A stretch of DNA of 40,057 bases from Chitinophagaceae bacterium. GTDB lineage: Bacteria > Bacteroidota > Bacteroidia > Chitinophagales > Chitinophagaceae. The notes below the pieces were generated by a model, which searched no databases, was not told the origin of the DNA, and was given only the letters and a program-made list of their open reading frames with translations. The position numbers and the translations under genes are program-made. The stretch is taken from assembly GCA_021151685.1 (NCBI GenBank), contig JAGKWS010000024.1, positions 1 through 40,057 on the forward strand, written 5' to 3'. The first letter of the stretch is position 1, and each line of letters begins with the position of its first letter. Shown in pieces: positions 1 through 7,869 of this stretch.

Positions 1-690
1 TTTTTGTCCACAGCCCGCATGAGAGTGGCGGTGTAGTGGGTAATGCCCCATTTTTCTGGTGTATTTTTTTTCATTGTCTTGTGGTATGTGTGGTGCAGAT
101 GTATTGATTATCAATTGATTGCCTTGCTGCATAGATGCCCCATGCTGCCACAAACGGGGCATAATGGGAAATGTGATGGATATATGTTGGTATGTATTTT
201 GGTGTCTGTTACCAACCGGGTGGGCACAGTTGGAGAGCGAGAAAGAGCGCGGAGAGCGGTTTTTGCCCACAGCCCGCATGAGAGTGGCGGTGTAGTGGGT
301 AATGCCCCATTTTTCTGGTGTATTTTTTTTCATTGTCTTGTGGTATGTGTGGTGCATATGTATTGATTATCAATTGATTGCCTTGTTGTATGCGTGCCCC
401 ATGCTGCTACGAATGGGGCATAGTGGGGCATGTGATGAATATATGTTGGTATGTATTTGGGTGTCAGTTACTAACCGGGTGGGCACAGTTGGAGAGCGAG
501 AAAGAGAGCGGAGAGCGGTTTTTGTCCACAGCCCGCATGAGAGTGGCGGTGTAGTGGGTAATGCCCCATTTTTCTGGTGTATTTTTTTCATTGTCTTGGG
601 GTATGTGTGGTGCAGATGTGTTGATTATCAATTAATTGCCTTGCTGTATAGATGCCCCATGCTGCTACGAATGGGGCATAATGGGGCATG
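1..690. repeat. 259-bp tandem repeat array, about 2.7 copies
   Basis: The word CAGCCCGCATGAGAGTGGCG recurs at 11, 270 and 529, an exact period of 259 bp. Copies one and two are complete and nearly identical; copy three stops near 690. The array runs off the left edge of the window. Each unit holds the 8-mer TGCCCCAT about twice and its reverse complement about twice; one pair makes a hairpin of TGCCCCA and TGGGGCA around a 12-nt loop (for example 394-421 and 653-680). The period is not a multiple of three, so the open frames across it are chance. Function unknown. Confidence 0.93.
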
Positions 691-1045
691 TAGTAGTTGG
701 TGGGTGCGCTTACGGAAAACATAGGGTTGTTGGGTGTTTAGGTATAAAGATGTGTGTATGGCACCAACTTGCCAAATGACTACTGTATGATGTGCGCTAT
801 AAGGGCTATGGTAAGCGCAATGGTGTGTATGATGTAACTGCAAATGCCCGCCGGGTGCGGGTTTGAGGCAAAAATGTGTCTGAGAAAATGAAGCCGGACG
901 GAATACGGCATCTGCACCTGCCGTAGGCTGTTGCCTACGGCAAACTGCTATCTTTGTTTATGCAAGCTACGGCAAACGGGTGGCTGGAGTCGATGCCTAA
1001 GTTTAGAGGCATTCCGTGGAAAATGCAACTAAACACATACTAACG
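691..1045. other. Gene-free stretch with a strong 10-bp hairpin
   Basis: No gene is seen between the tandem array and the DUF4304 gene. It contains a perfect stem of TGCCGTAGGC (919-928) and GCCTACGGCA (933-942) with the 4-nt loop TGTT. A second, weaker hairpin of ATGCCT (993-998) and AGGCAT (1007-1012) lies just before the next gene. At 957-972 there is a minus-strand copy of a short dispersed motif (CCGTAGCTTGCATAAA) that also occurs near 2148, 3214 and 15227. Confidence 0.6.
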
Positions 1046-1495
1046 ATGGATAATAAAGAACTAAAGAAAACGTTTGGTGAGCTTGCCATTGCTAACGGAT
1101 TTGAAAGTGCCTTTGGGGGATGGTTAAAGTGCAGTTCCGAATGCATTGTTGCGCTTGATTTGCAAAAGTCAAATTTTGGCAATTACTATGAGCTAAACAT
1201 CAAGGTATATATACAGGGTGTCTTTGGTACCACCTATGCTAAAAGCAAAGACCTTATAAAGAAAGATACTGGTGATGTTTTTAGGCGACCTCCTTCGGAA
1301 TACAAAGATGTACTTGATTTGGATGTTTCAATGGGGTTGGAGATGCGGAGAGAGAGAACCAGGAGTTTATTTGAGTCCTTCATTTTTCCCTTTACTGCCA
1401 AAGCTTTATCGAGAGAAGGTATACGCCAATTAGCAAATGATGGCGATGTCTTTTTGCTTCCAAATATAAAGGCCGAACTGGAAGCAACAGCATAA
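1046..1495 (+). CDS. DUF4304 domain protein
   Basis: A soluble 149-residue protein of the DUF4304 family, whose biochemical role is unknown. The family pattern is visible: an N-terminal helix with the LKKTF..LA..NGF type of start, a strand pair around the GGWLKCSSE and CIVALDLQKS segments, and a G.YYELNIKVYIQG strand. I chose the ATG at 1046; the frame stays open to a GTG at 1016, but the family usually begins a few residues before the LKK.F motif. No signal peptide or membrane segment is seen. It lies in an accessory patch with hairpins on both sides and no conserved neighbours, which suggests horizontal acquisition. DUF4304 genes are often found singly, sometimes in toxin-immunity-like settings; nothing here proves that. 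Confidence 0.8.
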   Translation: MDNKELKKTFGELAIANGFESAFGGWLKCSSECIVALDLQKSNFGNYYELNIKVYIQGVFGTTYAKSKDLIKKDTGDVFRRPPSEYKDVLDLDVSMGLEMRRERTRSLFESFIFPFTAKALSREGIRQLANDGDVFLLPNIKAELEATA

Positions 1496-1509
1496 CGCTG
1501 GCTCTATTG

Positions 1510-1537
1510 TTCCGGATGCCCTTCGGAACATCCGGGA
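1510..1537 (+). terminator. Hairpin after the DUF4304 gene
   Basis: CCGGATG (1512-1518) pairs with CATCCGG (1529-1535) around a 10-nt loop, with two more outer pairs. It lies 15 nt after the DUF4304 stop codon. No T-run follows, so it may be a terminator or an mRNA-stabilising stem. Confidence 0.55.
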
Positions 1538-1547
1538 AGTTGTCTCT

Positions 1548-1573
1548 ATAATAATACCTACAGGTATTATTAT
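1548..1573. repeat. 26-bp perfect AT-rich palindrome
   Basis: ATAATAATACCT (1548-1559) and AGGTATTATTAT (1562-1573) are exact reverse complements around a 2-nt centre. It sits about 70 bp upstream of the next gene. It could be an operator for a dimeric regulator, a terminator stem or a cruciform; the sequence alone does not decide. Confidence 0.7.
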
Positions 1574-1643
1574 GAAAGCTGTAGATTAATTCACAATTAT
1601 GTCAAATTCGCTTATTGATGATGTTACTCAAAAGAAATAGATA

Positions 1644-2102
1644 ATGAAGTACATTAAATGGTTTTCTCTATGTTTTGCTTTAGCTATATTTTTTTGGAAT
1701 ATATTTTGTGGAACCCCCAAAGACAGAAAATACTATATCGATAAATATAAAGAAAACAGAAGTGATTTTTTATATTTTTCTAATATAAAAAGTCGATTTT
1801 TCGAAAATAGCAGGGCTAAGTCATATGGTGTTATCTTCACTATTCGGCATATGCTCTATCAATTGTGTGTATCAAACAATACAGAAACAGATGAACAATG
1901 TAATAGTGATTTTTTAACTGAAGATGAGGTGTTAAGGGCAAAAGTATTTATGGAGAAGGCACATTTGTATTCAATTGTGTATTATAAAGATTCTACATGT
2001 TTTATTTTTGATGGTGAGCTTAGAAAAATAGCGACCTATAACCTACAACCCGAAGGGGTTGATACTATAGATTCAAATTTTGCATTTTGCATAATTAGAT
2101 AA
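1644..2102 (+). CDS. Hypothetical AT-rich exported or membrane-anchored protein
   Basis: A 152-residue protein I do not recognise. Residues 1-22 form a hydrophobic N-terminal segment that starts MKYIKWFSLCFALAIFF, a signal peptide or single membrane anchor. C22 is followed by G, but the residues before it do not make a clear lipobox. The rest is polar and rich in Tyr, Phe, Lys and Asp. It contains an EDEVLRAKVFMEKAHL helix and a CFIFDGELRKIATYN strand region near the C terminus. Base composition is visibly more AT-rich than the core genes from 3.4 kb on, which points to recent transfer. It lies between the DUF4304 and DUF3800 genes on the same strand but with long gaps, so an operon is unlikely. 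Coding status is probable rather than certain. Confidence 0.6.
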   Translation: MKYIKWFSLCFALAIFFWNIFCGTPKDRKYYIDKYKENRSDFLYFSNIKSRFFENSRAKSYGVIFTIRHMLYQLCVSNNTETDEQCNSDFLTEDEVLRAKVFMEKAHLYSIVYYKDSTCFIFDGELRKIATYNLQPEGVDTIDSNFAFCIIR

Positions 2103-2139
2103 ATGACGATTCTAAGTTGTTACCATCCAATGCCAGTCG

Positions 2140-2163
2140 CCAGTTTTCCGTAACTTACCATAA
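2140..2163 (+). repeat. 24-nt direct repeat, left copy flanking the DUF3800 gene
   Basis: The 24 nt starting CCAGTTTTCCGTAACTTACC match 20 of 24 positions with the copy at 3206-3229 on the same strand, 1,066 bp away. The DUF3800 gene, its promoter and its terminator lie between the two copies. Confidence 0.6.
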
Positions 2164-2271
2164 TTGCCGCTGCAAACAGACAATACGCCATGTGCCCCAC
2201 AGCACTGATTATCCCCGAGTCCTCTGCGAGAGACACGCTAATAAGAAAAACACCACACTTTGTGACCGATT

Positions 2272-2302
2272 TTTGCTTTTACAATTTCGGTGGGTATGTT
2301 TA
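2272..2302 (+). promoter_or_regulatory. Bacteroidota-type promoter of the DUF3800 gene
   Basis: A -33 box TTTG (2272-2275), a 19-nt spacer and a -7 box TATGTTTA (2295-2302, one mismatch to TAnnTTTG) fit the Bacteroidota vegetative promoter. Transcription would start near 2308, leaving a leader of about 26 nt before the ATG at 2334. This placement also rules out upstream starts in the same frame. Confidence 0.6.
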
Positions 2303-2333
2303 CAGTGAAAAAATACCAAAACCATCCAGAAAA

Positions 2334-3074
2334 ATGTACCTGATGTATGTAGATGAGAGCGGTGATCCGGGAATAAAAGAGCACTCATCTCCACACTATA
2401 TTCTCTCGGGAATTATTGTCCACCAAAAACACTGGCTTACATATCTCTCACGTGTAAAACTCTTCAGGAAGCATCTTTCTCAGAAATATGGACTGAACCA
2501 ACGAACTGAAATTCATGCAAAAGAACTAATCAGAATCTCGTCTCTGAAAGAATACAGTCACATTAGAAAAAGTGACCGCATTAACATTCTACGCGAATGC
2601 GCTGATCAGCTGCCATTGATTTTCAAAGAGGCGCATGTTATCAACGTTTGTTTGAACAAAATCTCATTCGCGAATGAAACCGATTTTCAGGCATTGGGTT
2701 GGCAACGTTTGATGCTCTGCTATGAAGGTTTCCTGAAAACAGATGGCCGGGACAACGGCATAATTATTGCCGACGACACTGATGGCAAAGTAGTGTTAGA
2801 TACTATAAGAAAAATGCGTTTGAATACTCCTACAGGCACCGATATTCAGTTGCATAGTAATGGCTACCATATCATTGAAGATGTTTTTCAGCGAGCATCT
2901 CACCATTCCTACTTCCTACAATCTGCTGACGTAATCTCACACTTGTTGTACCGAAAAGAATTCCCGAAAGGCAGCCTGAAAAAATATGGAATGGAGTTCC
3001 TGTTTGATAGATTTTCACCCATCCTTTATCGCGATTCTTCTTCTGCCGACATTCTGGGAATCGTCAGAAAATAA
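2334..3074 (+). CDS. DUF3800 domain protein
   Basis: A 246-residue soluble protein of the DUF3800 family. The family hallmark YVDESGDPG is at residues 5-13. Further conserved acidic and polar blocks follow: IHAKEL, then IIADDTDG in the middle, then LQSADVISHLLYRKE near the C terminus. Such spaced acidic residues suggest a metal-dependent nuclease-like fold, but no activity is established here. The ATG at 2334 was chosen because the family motif starts four residues later and the promoter lies just upstream; the frame itself stays open to 2190. DUF3800 genes are frequent in prophages and defence-rich regions. It is monocistronic, has its own promoter and terminator, and is bracketed by 24-nt direct repeats at 2140 and 3206, which fits a mobile cassette. 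Confidence 0.88.
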   Translation: MYLMYVDESGDPGIKEHSSPHYILSGIIVHQKHWLTYLSRVKLFRKHLSQKYGLNQRTEIHAKELIRISSLKEYSHIRKSDRINILRECADQLPLIFKEAHVINVCLNKISFANETDFQALGWQRLMLCYEGFLKTDGRDNGIIIADDTDGKVVLDTIRKMRLNTPTGTDIQLHSNGYHIIEDVFQRASHHSYFLQSADVISHLLYRKEFPKGSLKKYGMEFLFDRFSPILYRDSSSADILGIVRK

Positions 3075-3078
3075 AGAA

Positions 3079-3098
3079 CCCCGGTTAAAAAACCGGGG
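3079..3098 (+). terminator. Terminator hairpin of the DUF3800 gene
   Basis: CCCCGGTT (3079-3086) and AACCGGGG (3091-3098) form a perfect 8-bp GC-rich stem with an AAAA loop, five bases after the stop codon, followed by ATTTG. Confidence 0.8.
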
Positions 3099-3458
3099 AT
3101 TTGTCGCGACCCGATGAAATCAAGCGGATATCACCAAGCCGACTTTATCTTAAATGTCAGAAAAGTCAATTATTGATACAAAAATAAACATATTACCGCA
3201 AATAACCAGTTTTACGTAGCTTATCATAGCAGTTTTCTGTAGGCTATCGCCAACTGCAGGCGTTTCCCTCCGCCTTCACCTTGCCAATCCTGTACAACGG
3301 GCAAAAGATGACACCCCAAAAGACCCCATGCACCTGTTATTTGCCACTACAAAAATCACCCGTTATTTCCCACTGTTTAACGTATGCAAGTGTTTTGATT
3401 ATGGTTTTATTAACAGCAATTGGACTACATTTGTTTTAGTTATAGAAGATAACTTATT
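3099..3458. other. Gene-free stretch with right direct repeat and prc promoter box
   Basis: No gene is seen. The right copy of the 24-nt repeat is at 3206-3229. A -7 box TACATTTG, a perfect match to TAnnTTTG, is at 3426-3433 and would start transcription about 20 nt before the protease gene. The expected -33 TTTG is poor (GTTTT near 3404-3408). Confidence 0.55.
3426..3433 (+). promoter_or_regulatory. -7 promoter box for the Prc protease gene
   Basis: TACATTTG matches TAnnTTTG exactly and sits 25 nt before the start codon at 3459. The -33 element is weak, so the promoter may depend on other features. Confidence 0.5.
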
Positions 3459-5708
3459 ATGTTGCGATTCATGAGAAATAAGATTCTGATACCGGCGTTG
3501 GCGATAGTGGCTCTGGGTGCATTTTTTTCATTCAGGTACGTGCATGCGGCCACCAGTGGTAGCCAGCAGCGCAGACAACTGGTTCTGGAAACTGTGATGA
3601 AGACGATACAAGCGGCGCATTTCTCTCCCCGCCCCCTTGATGATAGCTTTTCGGCCCGTGTGTTCAAGTCTATGATTACCACATTCGATGGCGAAAAACT
3701 CTACTTTACCAAGGCCGATATGGACATCCTGAAACGGTACGAGTTTCAGATAGATGACCAAATAAAAAGCAGTTCTACCGAGTTCTTCGATTCGTTTGAT
3801 GCCATATATACACGCCGTATTACCGCATCTGAAAAAATATTTGAAACCATTCTGAAAAAACCGTTCGACTACAATACCAACGAAACCGTAACGCTGGCCA
3901 TGGAAAGTGGCATGGATGGCGAAGAAATAGAAACCTTACAGCTCAATTCGGAAAAGGCCGACTATGCTGCCGACGAAAAAAGCCTGTACGAGCGTTGGCG
4001 CAAGTTTCTGAAATACCGCTCTCTGGCAAAATATGTGGACCTGAAAACCGAGCAGGAAAAGAAAAAAGAAAACAAAGACTCGGCCAATGTGAAACTAAAA
4101 ACAGATGCCGAACTGGAAGCCAAGGTGCGCGAAGACGTACTGAAGAGCAACCAACGCTACATAAAGCGACTGAAAAAGGTAAAGTCTGACGACAGGTTTG
4201 CCTACTACGTAACCAAAATTACCGAAACCGAGGACCCACACACCTCTTACCTGCCACCGGTAGAAAAGAAGGCGTTTGACGAGCGCATGAGTGGTGCTTT
4301 TGTAGGTATTGGTGCCCGCCTGAGCCAGAACGACGACAAAACCACCATTGCATCGGTAATAACCGGTAGCCCGGCCTGGAAGCAGGGCCAACTGAAAGCC
4401 GGTGACGAAATAATGAAGGTAGCGCAGGGCGAAAAAGAACCGGTAGACATATCGGGCTACGAGCTGGACGATGTGGTGAAACTGATACGCGGCGAAAAAG
4501 GCACCGAAGTGCGCCTGACCGTAAAAAGTGCCGATGGATCGGTAAAGATTGTACCTATACAGCGTGGTGTGGTAGAGATTGAAGAAACTTTTGCCAAATC
4601 GGCCATCTTCCAGTCGCCATCGGGCCCGGTAGGCTTCATTTACCTGCCCGAGTTTTATGCACCTTTCAACAGTGTAAACCCACGTTCATCGGGCAAGGAT
4701 GTGGCCGAAGAGGTAAAGAAACTGATGAAAGCAGGTGTAACCGGCATTGTGCTGGACCTTCGCTACAATGGTGGCGGCTCGCTGAACGATGTGGTGGAGA
4801 TGGCCGGCATCTTTATAGGCCGTGGCCCGGTGGTACAGGTAAAGAGCAGCCACGCTGCCCCATCGGTACTAAAGCCCCGCACACACGACACTGCCATCTA
4901 TAGCGGCCCGCTGGCCATCATGATAGACCAGAGCAGTGCATCGGCTTCAGAGATATTGGCTGCGGTGCTGCAAGACTATAACCGTGCTGTAATAGTGGGC
5001 TCTACCTCTTTTGGCAAGGGCACCGTACAAAAGATGGTAGACCTTGATGATATGGTAGACGAAGCTACCAAGCTGGGTCTGGCACAGGCCAACAATGGCG
5101 AGCCTGCCCCACTGGGTTCTGTGAAACTGACCATGGAGAAATTCTACCGGGTAAACGGAGGCTCTACACAGCGCAAGGGTGTGGTACCCCACATCAAAAT
5201 GCCCGATGCCTATGATGGCTATAGCGATGAAGAGCTGGGCGAACGTCACTACAAATCGGCCCTTGCGTGGGATGAGATACCTGCCGTGGCCTACAAGCCT
5301 ACCAACAGCATTCCCAATCTGGAAGCCGTGATAGCCATGAGCAACACACGTATAGCAGCCAACCCCACCTTCCATACCATTACCGAGAATTCGAAAGTTA
5401 TCAAGAAGAAACGCGATGACAACAAAGTATCGCTGAATGAGAAGCAATACCGCAAAGAGCAGGAAGAAATAAACACCATCTCTAAAAAGCTGGAAGAATT
5501 GCAGAAGAATGCCGTGCAACTGGAAGTGACCAACCCAGCCGAAGATTTGGCCCGCATCAACCTCGACACCGCATCTATAGCCAAAAACAAAGAATGGCTG
5601 AAGGCTCTGGGCAAAGACCTGTACATAGCCGAAACGGTAAACATCATTAACGACATTAAGAAAGGCACCATGAAGCTAAATGTAGCTACCGGTACTGGCA
5701 TGAAGTAA
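3459..5708 (+). CDS. prc: Carboxy-terminal processing protease (S41A, Prc/Tsp type)
   Basis: A periplasmic serine protease of 749 residues that degrades or trims proteins from their C termini. Residues 1-31 are a signal peptide or anchor. Residues about 35-260 match the N-terminal domain of Tsp/Prc. A PDZ domain covers about 275-365, with GAFVGIGARL at its start. The S41 protease core covers about 385-590: it includes LDLRYNGGGSL, and the Ser-Lys dyad is S495 in SSASASEI and K520 in FGKGTVQ. The 25-residue spacing equals that of E. coli Prc S430/K455. A Lys-rich, coiled-coil-like tail follows residue 640. A second in-frame ATG at 3471 is possible. It is monocistronic, with a promoter box at 3426 and a strong terminator at 5739. 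In this phylum such enzymes probably act in envelope quality control; the substrate is unknown. Confidence 0.96.
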   Translation: MLRFMRNKILIPALAIVALGAFFSFRYVHAATSGSQQRRQLVLETVMKTIQAAHFSPRPLDDSFSARVFKSMITTFDGEKLYFTKADMDILKRYEFQIDDQIKSSSTEFFDSFDAIYTRRITASEKIFETILKKPFDYNTNETVTLAMESGMDGEEIETLQLNSEKADYAADEKSLYERWRKFLKYRSLAKYVDLKTEQEKKKENKDSANVKLKTDAELEAKVREDVLKSNQRYIKRLKKVKSDDRFAYYVTKITETEDPHTSYLPPVEKKAFDERMSGAFVGIGARLSQNDDKTTIASVITGSPAWKQGQLKAGDEIMKVAQGEKEPVDISGYELDDVVKLIRGEKGTEVRLTVKSADGSVKIVPIQRGVVEIEETFAKSAIFQSPSGPVGFIYLPEFYAPFNSVNPRSSGKDVAEEVKKLMKAGVTGIVLDLRYNGGGSLNDVVEMAGIFIGRGPVVQVKSSHAAPSVLKPRTHDTAIYSGPLAIMIDQSSASASEILAAVLQDYNRAVIVGSTSFGKGTVQKMVDLDDMVDEATKLGLAQANNGEPAPLGSVKLTMEKFYRVNGGSTQRKGVVPHIKMPDAYDGYSDEELGERHYKSALAWDEIPAVAYKPTNSIPNLEAVIAMSNTRIAANPTFHTITENSKVIKKKRDDNKVSLNEKQYRKEQEEINTISKKLEELQKNAVQLEVTNPAEDLARINLDTASIAKNKEWLKALGKDLYIAETVNIINDIKKGTMKLNVATGTGMK

Positions 5709-5738
5709 CAATACTGCATTGTTGCAGCAATAATACCG

Positions 5739-5772
5739 AGAGGCTACTCCACTACAGGGGTAGCCTCTTTTG
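5739..5772 (+). terminator. Rho-independent terminator of the protease gene
   Basis: AGAGGCTAC (5739-5747) pairs with GTAGCCTCT (5760-5768); the inner bases extend the stem to 12 pairs with a 6-nt loop. TTTG follows, 30 bp after the stop codon. Confidence 0.85.
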
Positions 5773-5839
5773 TGGTACAGGGGAGGTGTTTTTAGCTTTT
5801 GTTTACAGCAAACCGCCTGCCATTACGCAGCACTACCCA

Positions 5840-5847
5840 TACCTTTG
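5840..5847 (+). promoter_or_regulatory. -7 promoter box for asd
   Basis: TACCTTTG matches TAnnTTTG and lies 37 nt before the asd start codon. No TTTG is found at the usual -33 distance. Confidence 0.5.
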
Positions 5848-5884
5848 CAGCACACATCACCACAACCATCAACAACCAACTATT

Positions 5885-6880
5885 ATGAAAGTAGCAGTAG
5901 TAGGCGCCACCGGGCTGGTAGGCAGCACCATGATGAAGATATTGGAAGAACGCCACTTCCCGGTTACAGAACTGATACCGGTAGCATCCGAAAAATCGGT
6001 GGGTAGCATGGTCACATTTGCCGGCAGGCAATACCCTGTTGTTTCTGCCGAAACAGCCATTGCCATGAAACCCGCTATCGCCCTGTTCTCGGCAGGTGGC
6101 AGTACCTCGCTGCAACTGGCACCTTTGTTTGCTGCCGCAGGTTGCAGGGTAATAGACAACTCATCGGCATGGCGCATGAAGGAGGGTATTAAACTGGTAG
6201 TACCCGAGGTAAACGGCCATGTACTTACTGGCGACGACTACATTATAGCCAACCCCAATTGTAGTACCATACAAATGGTAATGGTGCTGCACCCGCTGCA
6301 CCAGCGGTATGGCATCAAACGGGTGGTGGTAAGCACCTACCAAAGTGTAAGCGGCACCGGCCAAAAGGCAGTAAAAGAAATGATGGCCCAGCGGGCAGGC
6401 TTAGAAGAGCACAGCGTGTACCCCCACCCAATAGACATGAACGTGCTACCCCACATAGACGTATTTACCGACAACGGCTATACCAAAGAAGAAATGAAAA
6501 TGGCACTGGAAACGTGCAAGATAATGGGCGACGATACCATCAAAGTATCGGCTACGGCTGTACGTGTACCGGTAAAAGGTGGCCACAGCGAGAGTGTGAA
6601 TGTAGAATTTCACAAAGACTTTCACGAAGAAGATGTGCGCCACCTGCTCGACAATCAGCCCGGTGTAATAGTGGTAGATAACCCTGCTATGAATGGCTAC
6701 CCTATGCCCATAGAGGCCGAGGGCAAGGATGAAGTATTTGTAGGCCGCATTCGCCGCGACTACTCGCAGCCCAATACCCTCAATTGCTGGATAGTGGCAG
6801 ACAACCTGCGTAAGGGTGCCGCCACCAATGCCGTACAGATTGCCAAACTACTGATAGCCAATGGCATAGTAACCACCTGA
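5885..6880 (+). CDS. asd: Aspartate-semialdehyde dehydrogenase
   Basis: Converts L-aspartyl-4-phosphate to L-aspartate-4-semialdehyde with NADPH, the branch point to lysine, threonine, methionine and diaminopimelate. The protein has 331 residues, the usual size. The N-terminal nucleotide-binding loop GATGLVG is at 7-13. The catalytic cysteine is C126 in NPNCSTIQ. R227 and the base H234 lie in VRVPVKGGHSES. YPHPIDMNVLPHID is a typical family segment. I chose the ATG at 5885 because the Rossmann strand starts directly after it; the frame is open further upstream, but that stretch holds the promoter. The gene stands alone between two terminators. Confidence 0.97.
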   Translation: MKVAVVGATGLVGSTMMKILEERHFPVTELIPVASEKSVGSMVTFAGRQYPVVSAETAIAMKPAIALFSAGGSTSLQLAPLFAAAGCRVIDNSSAWRMKEGIKLVVPEVNGHVLTGDDYIIANPNCSTIQMVMVLHPLHQRYGIKRVVVSTYQSVSGTGQKAVKEMMAQRAGLEEHSVYPHPIDMNVLPHIDVFTDNGYTKEEMKMALETCKIMGDDTIKVSATAVRVPVKGGHSESVNVEFHKDFHEEDVRHLLDNQPGVIVVDNPAMNGYPMPIEAEGKDEVFVGRIRRDYSQPNTLNCWIVADNLRKGAATNAVQIAKLLIANGIVTT

Positions 6881-6906
6881 AAATAACCACAGATATTATA
6901 TTATTA

Positions 6907-6939
6907 CAAAGGGCTTCCTGCAATTGGGGAAGCCCTTTG
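6907..6939. terminator. Terminator hairpin after asd
   Basis: CAAAGGGCTTCC (6907-6918) and GGAAGCCCTTTG (6928-6939) form a perfect 12-bp stem with a 9-nt loop, 26 bp after the asd stop codon. There is no clear T-run. Confidence 0.75.
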
Positions 6940-7045
6940 CATGACTGGCAGCCCTGCAAAAAATAAACATGCCCATATGTACATATAATATCGGCACGAA
7001 ATCTTATATTCGTTTAACCCGTTTTTAATACCAAAACTTACCTCT

Positions 7046-7789
7046 ATGGAATCTCCTGTACGTTTCCTTATTATAGACGACGACAAAGTACACAACACTA
7101 TCTGTTCGTTGGCCATCCGTAATTTCAATCCGAAAGCTATTGTATCCAGCTTCAGCGAACCCATCAATGCACTGGAGCATCTGCGCACCCGGTACGTGGA
7201 TGCACCGGAGCAAGACACCATACTGCTACTAGACCTGAACATGCCCATCATGTCGGGCTGGGATTTTCTGGAAGAAATGAAATACCTGGCACCGGAAATA
7301 CGCAACCAATTTGATGTGTATATTCTTACATCCTCTATAGACACCCAAGACCGAGAGCGCGCCCGGCAAGATGAAAGTATCAGTGGTTTTCTGGTAAAAC
7401 CCATTTCGCCCTACCAGCTGGACAGTATGATGGAAGTGCGCCGTATAAAAAGTGCGCTGAAACAAAAAGTGGACAAAACGCCGGGAAGTGTGCTGTACCA
7501 CCTTCACGACGATGACCGGAAACTGCTGGATCTGATGCTCCCCTACTTTGAGCTGAACGAAGTGTTTCAGGTACAAAAGTGCCTGCGCCACCTCAAGAAC
7601 ATAAACAGCAACCTGCCCCCCAATCTGCCGGTCAATCTTCATGCCGACCAGATAAAGGCATTCATCATAGCCAATGGTTTTGCCTACAACTTCAATGGCG
7701 ACCCGCTCATCAACACCAAGGGCATGAACCTTGCACTGTGTGGCAGCCTTATGGAGTTTCAGGTGCAGGAACTGAAAAAGAACAAGTAA
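7046..7789 (+). CDS. Response regulator, CheY-like receiver plus unknown C-terminal domain
   Basis: A 247-residue cytoplasmic two-component regulator. Residues 6-130 form a receiver domain: acidic pocket D11-D13 in IIDDDK, phospho-acceptor D63 in LLLDLNMP, T95 in YILTSS, and K118 in FLVKPIS. The remaining ~115 residues show no DNA-binding, LytTR or enzymatic motif I recognise; they contain a DDDRKLLDLMLPYFEL helix and a segment around LPVNLHADQIKAFIIANG. The output is therefore unknown and may be protein-protein contact. No kinase gene adjoins it. The gene ends 80 bp before the oxidase gene, which may or may not share its transcript. A weak -7 box TATATTCG is at 7005-7012. Confidence 0.88.
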   Translation: MESPVRFLIIDDDKVHNTICSLAIRNFNPKAIVSSFSEPINALEHLRTRYVDAPEQDTILLLDLNMPIMSGWDFLEEMKYLAPEIRNQFDVYILTSSIDTQDRERARQDESISGFLVKPISPYQLDSMMEVRRIKSALKQKVDKTPGSVLYHLHDDDRKLLDLMLPYFELNEVFQVQKCLRHLKNINSNLPPNLPVNLHADQIKAFIIANGFAYNFNGDPLINTKGMNLALCGSLMEFQVQELKKNK

Positions 7790-7869
7790 CAATCATTTCC
7801 GGCAGTTGCGGGGGAATACCGATGGTTTGTCGTCTATACAAGAAGATGGCATCAATCATCGTTACCTCT

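Noticed and set aside
1..690. CRISPR array
   Set aside because: The whole 259-bp unit is repeated, with no short repeats separated by unique spacers and no cas genes nearby.
43..724. Open frames of 107 and 140 codons across the tandem array
   Set aside because: They exist only because the repeat lacks stop codons in some frames; the 259-bp period changes frame at each copy.
1599..1640. 13-codon ORF MSNSLIDDVTQKK before the unknown AT-rich gene
   Set aside because: Too short, with no motif or evidence of translation; may be a leader but cannot be supported.
7579..7869. Upstream extension of the multicopper oxidase frame
   Set aside because: It overlaps the response regulator in another frame and would bury the signal peptide.
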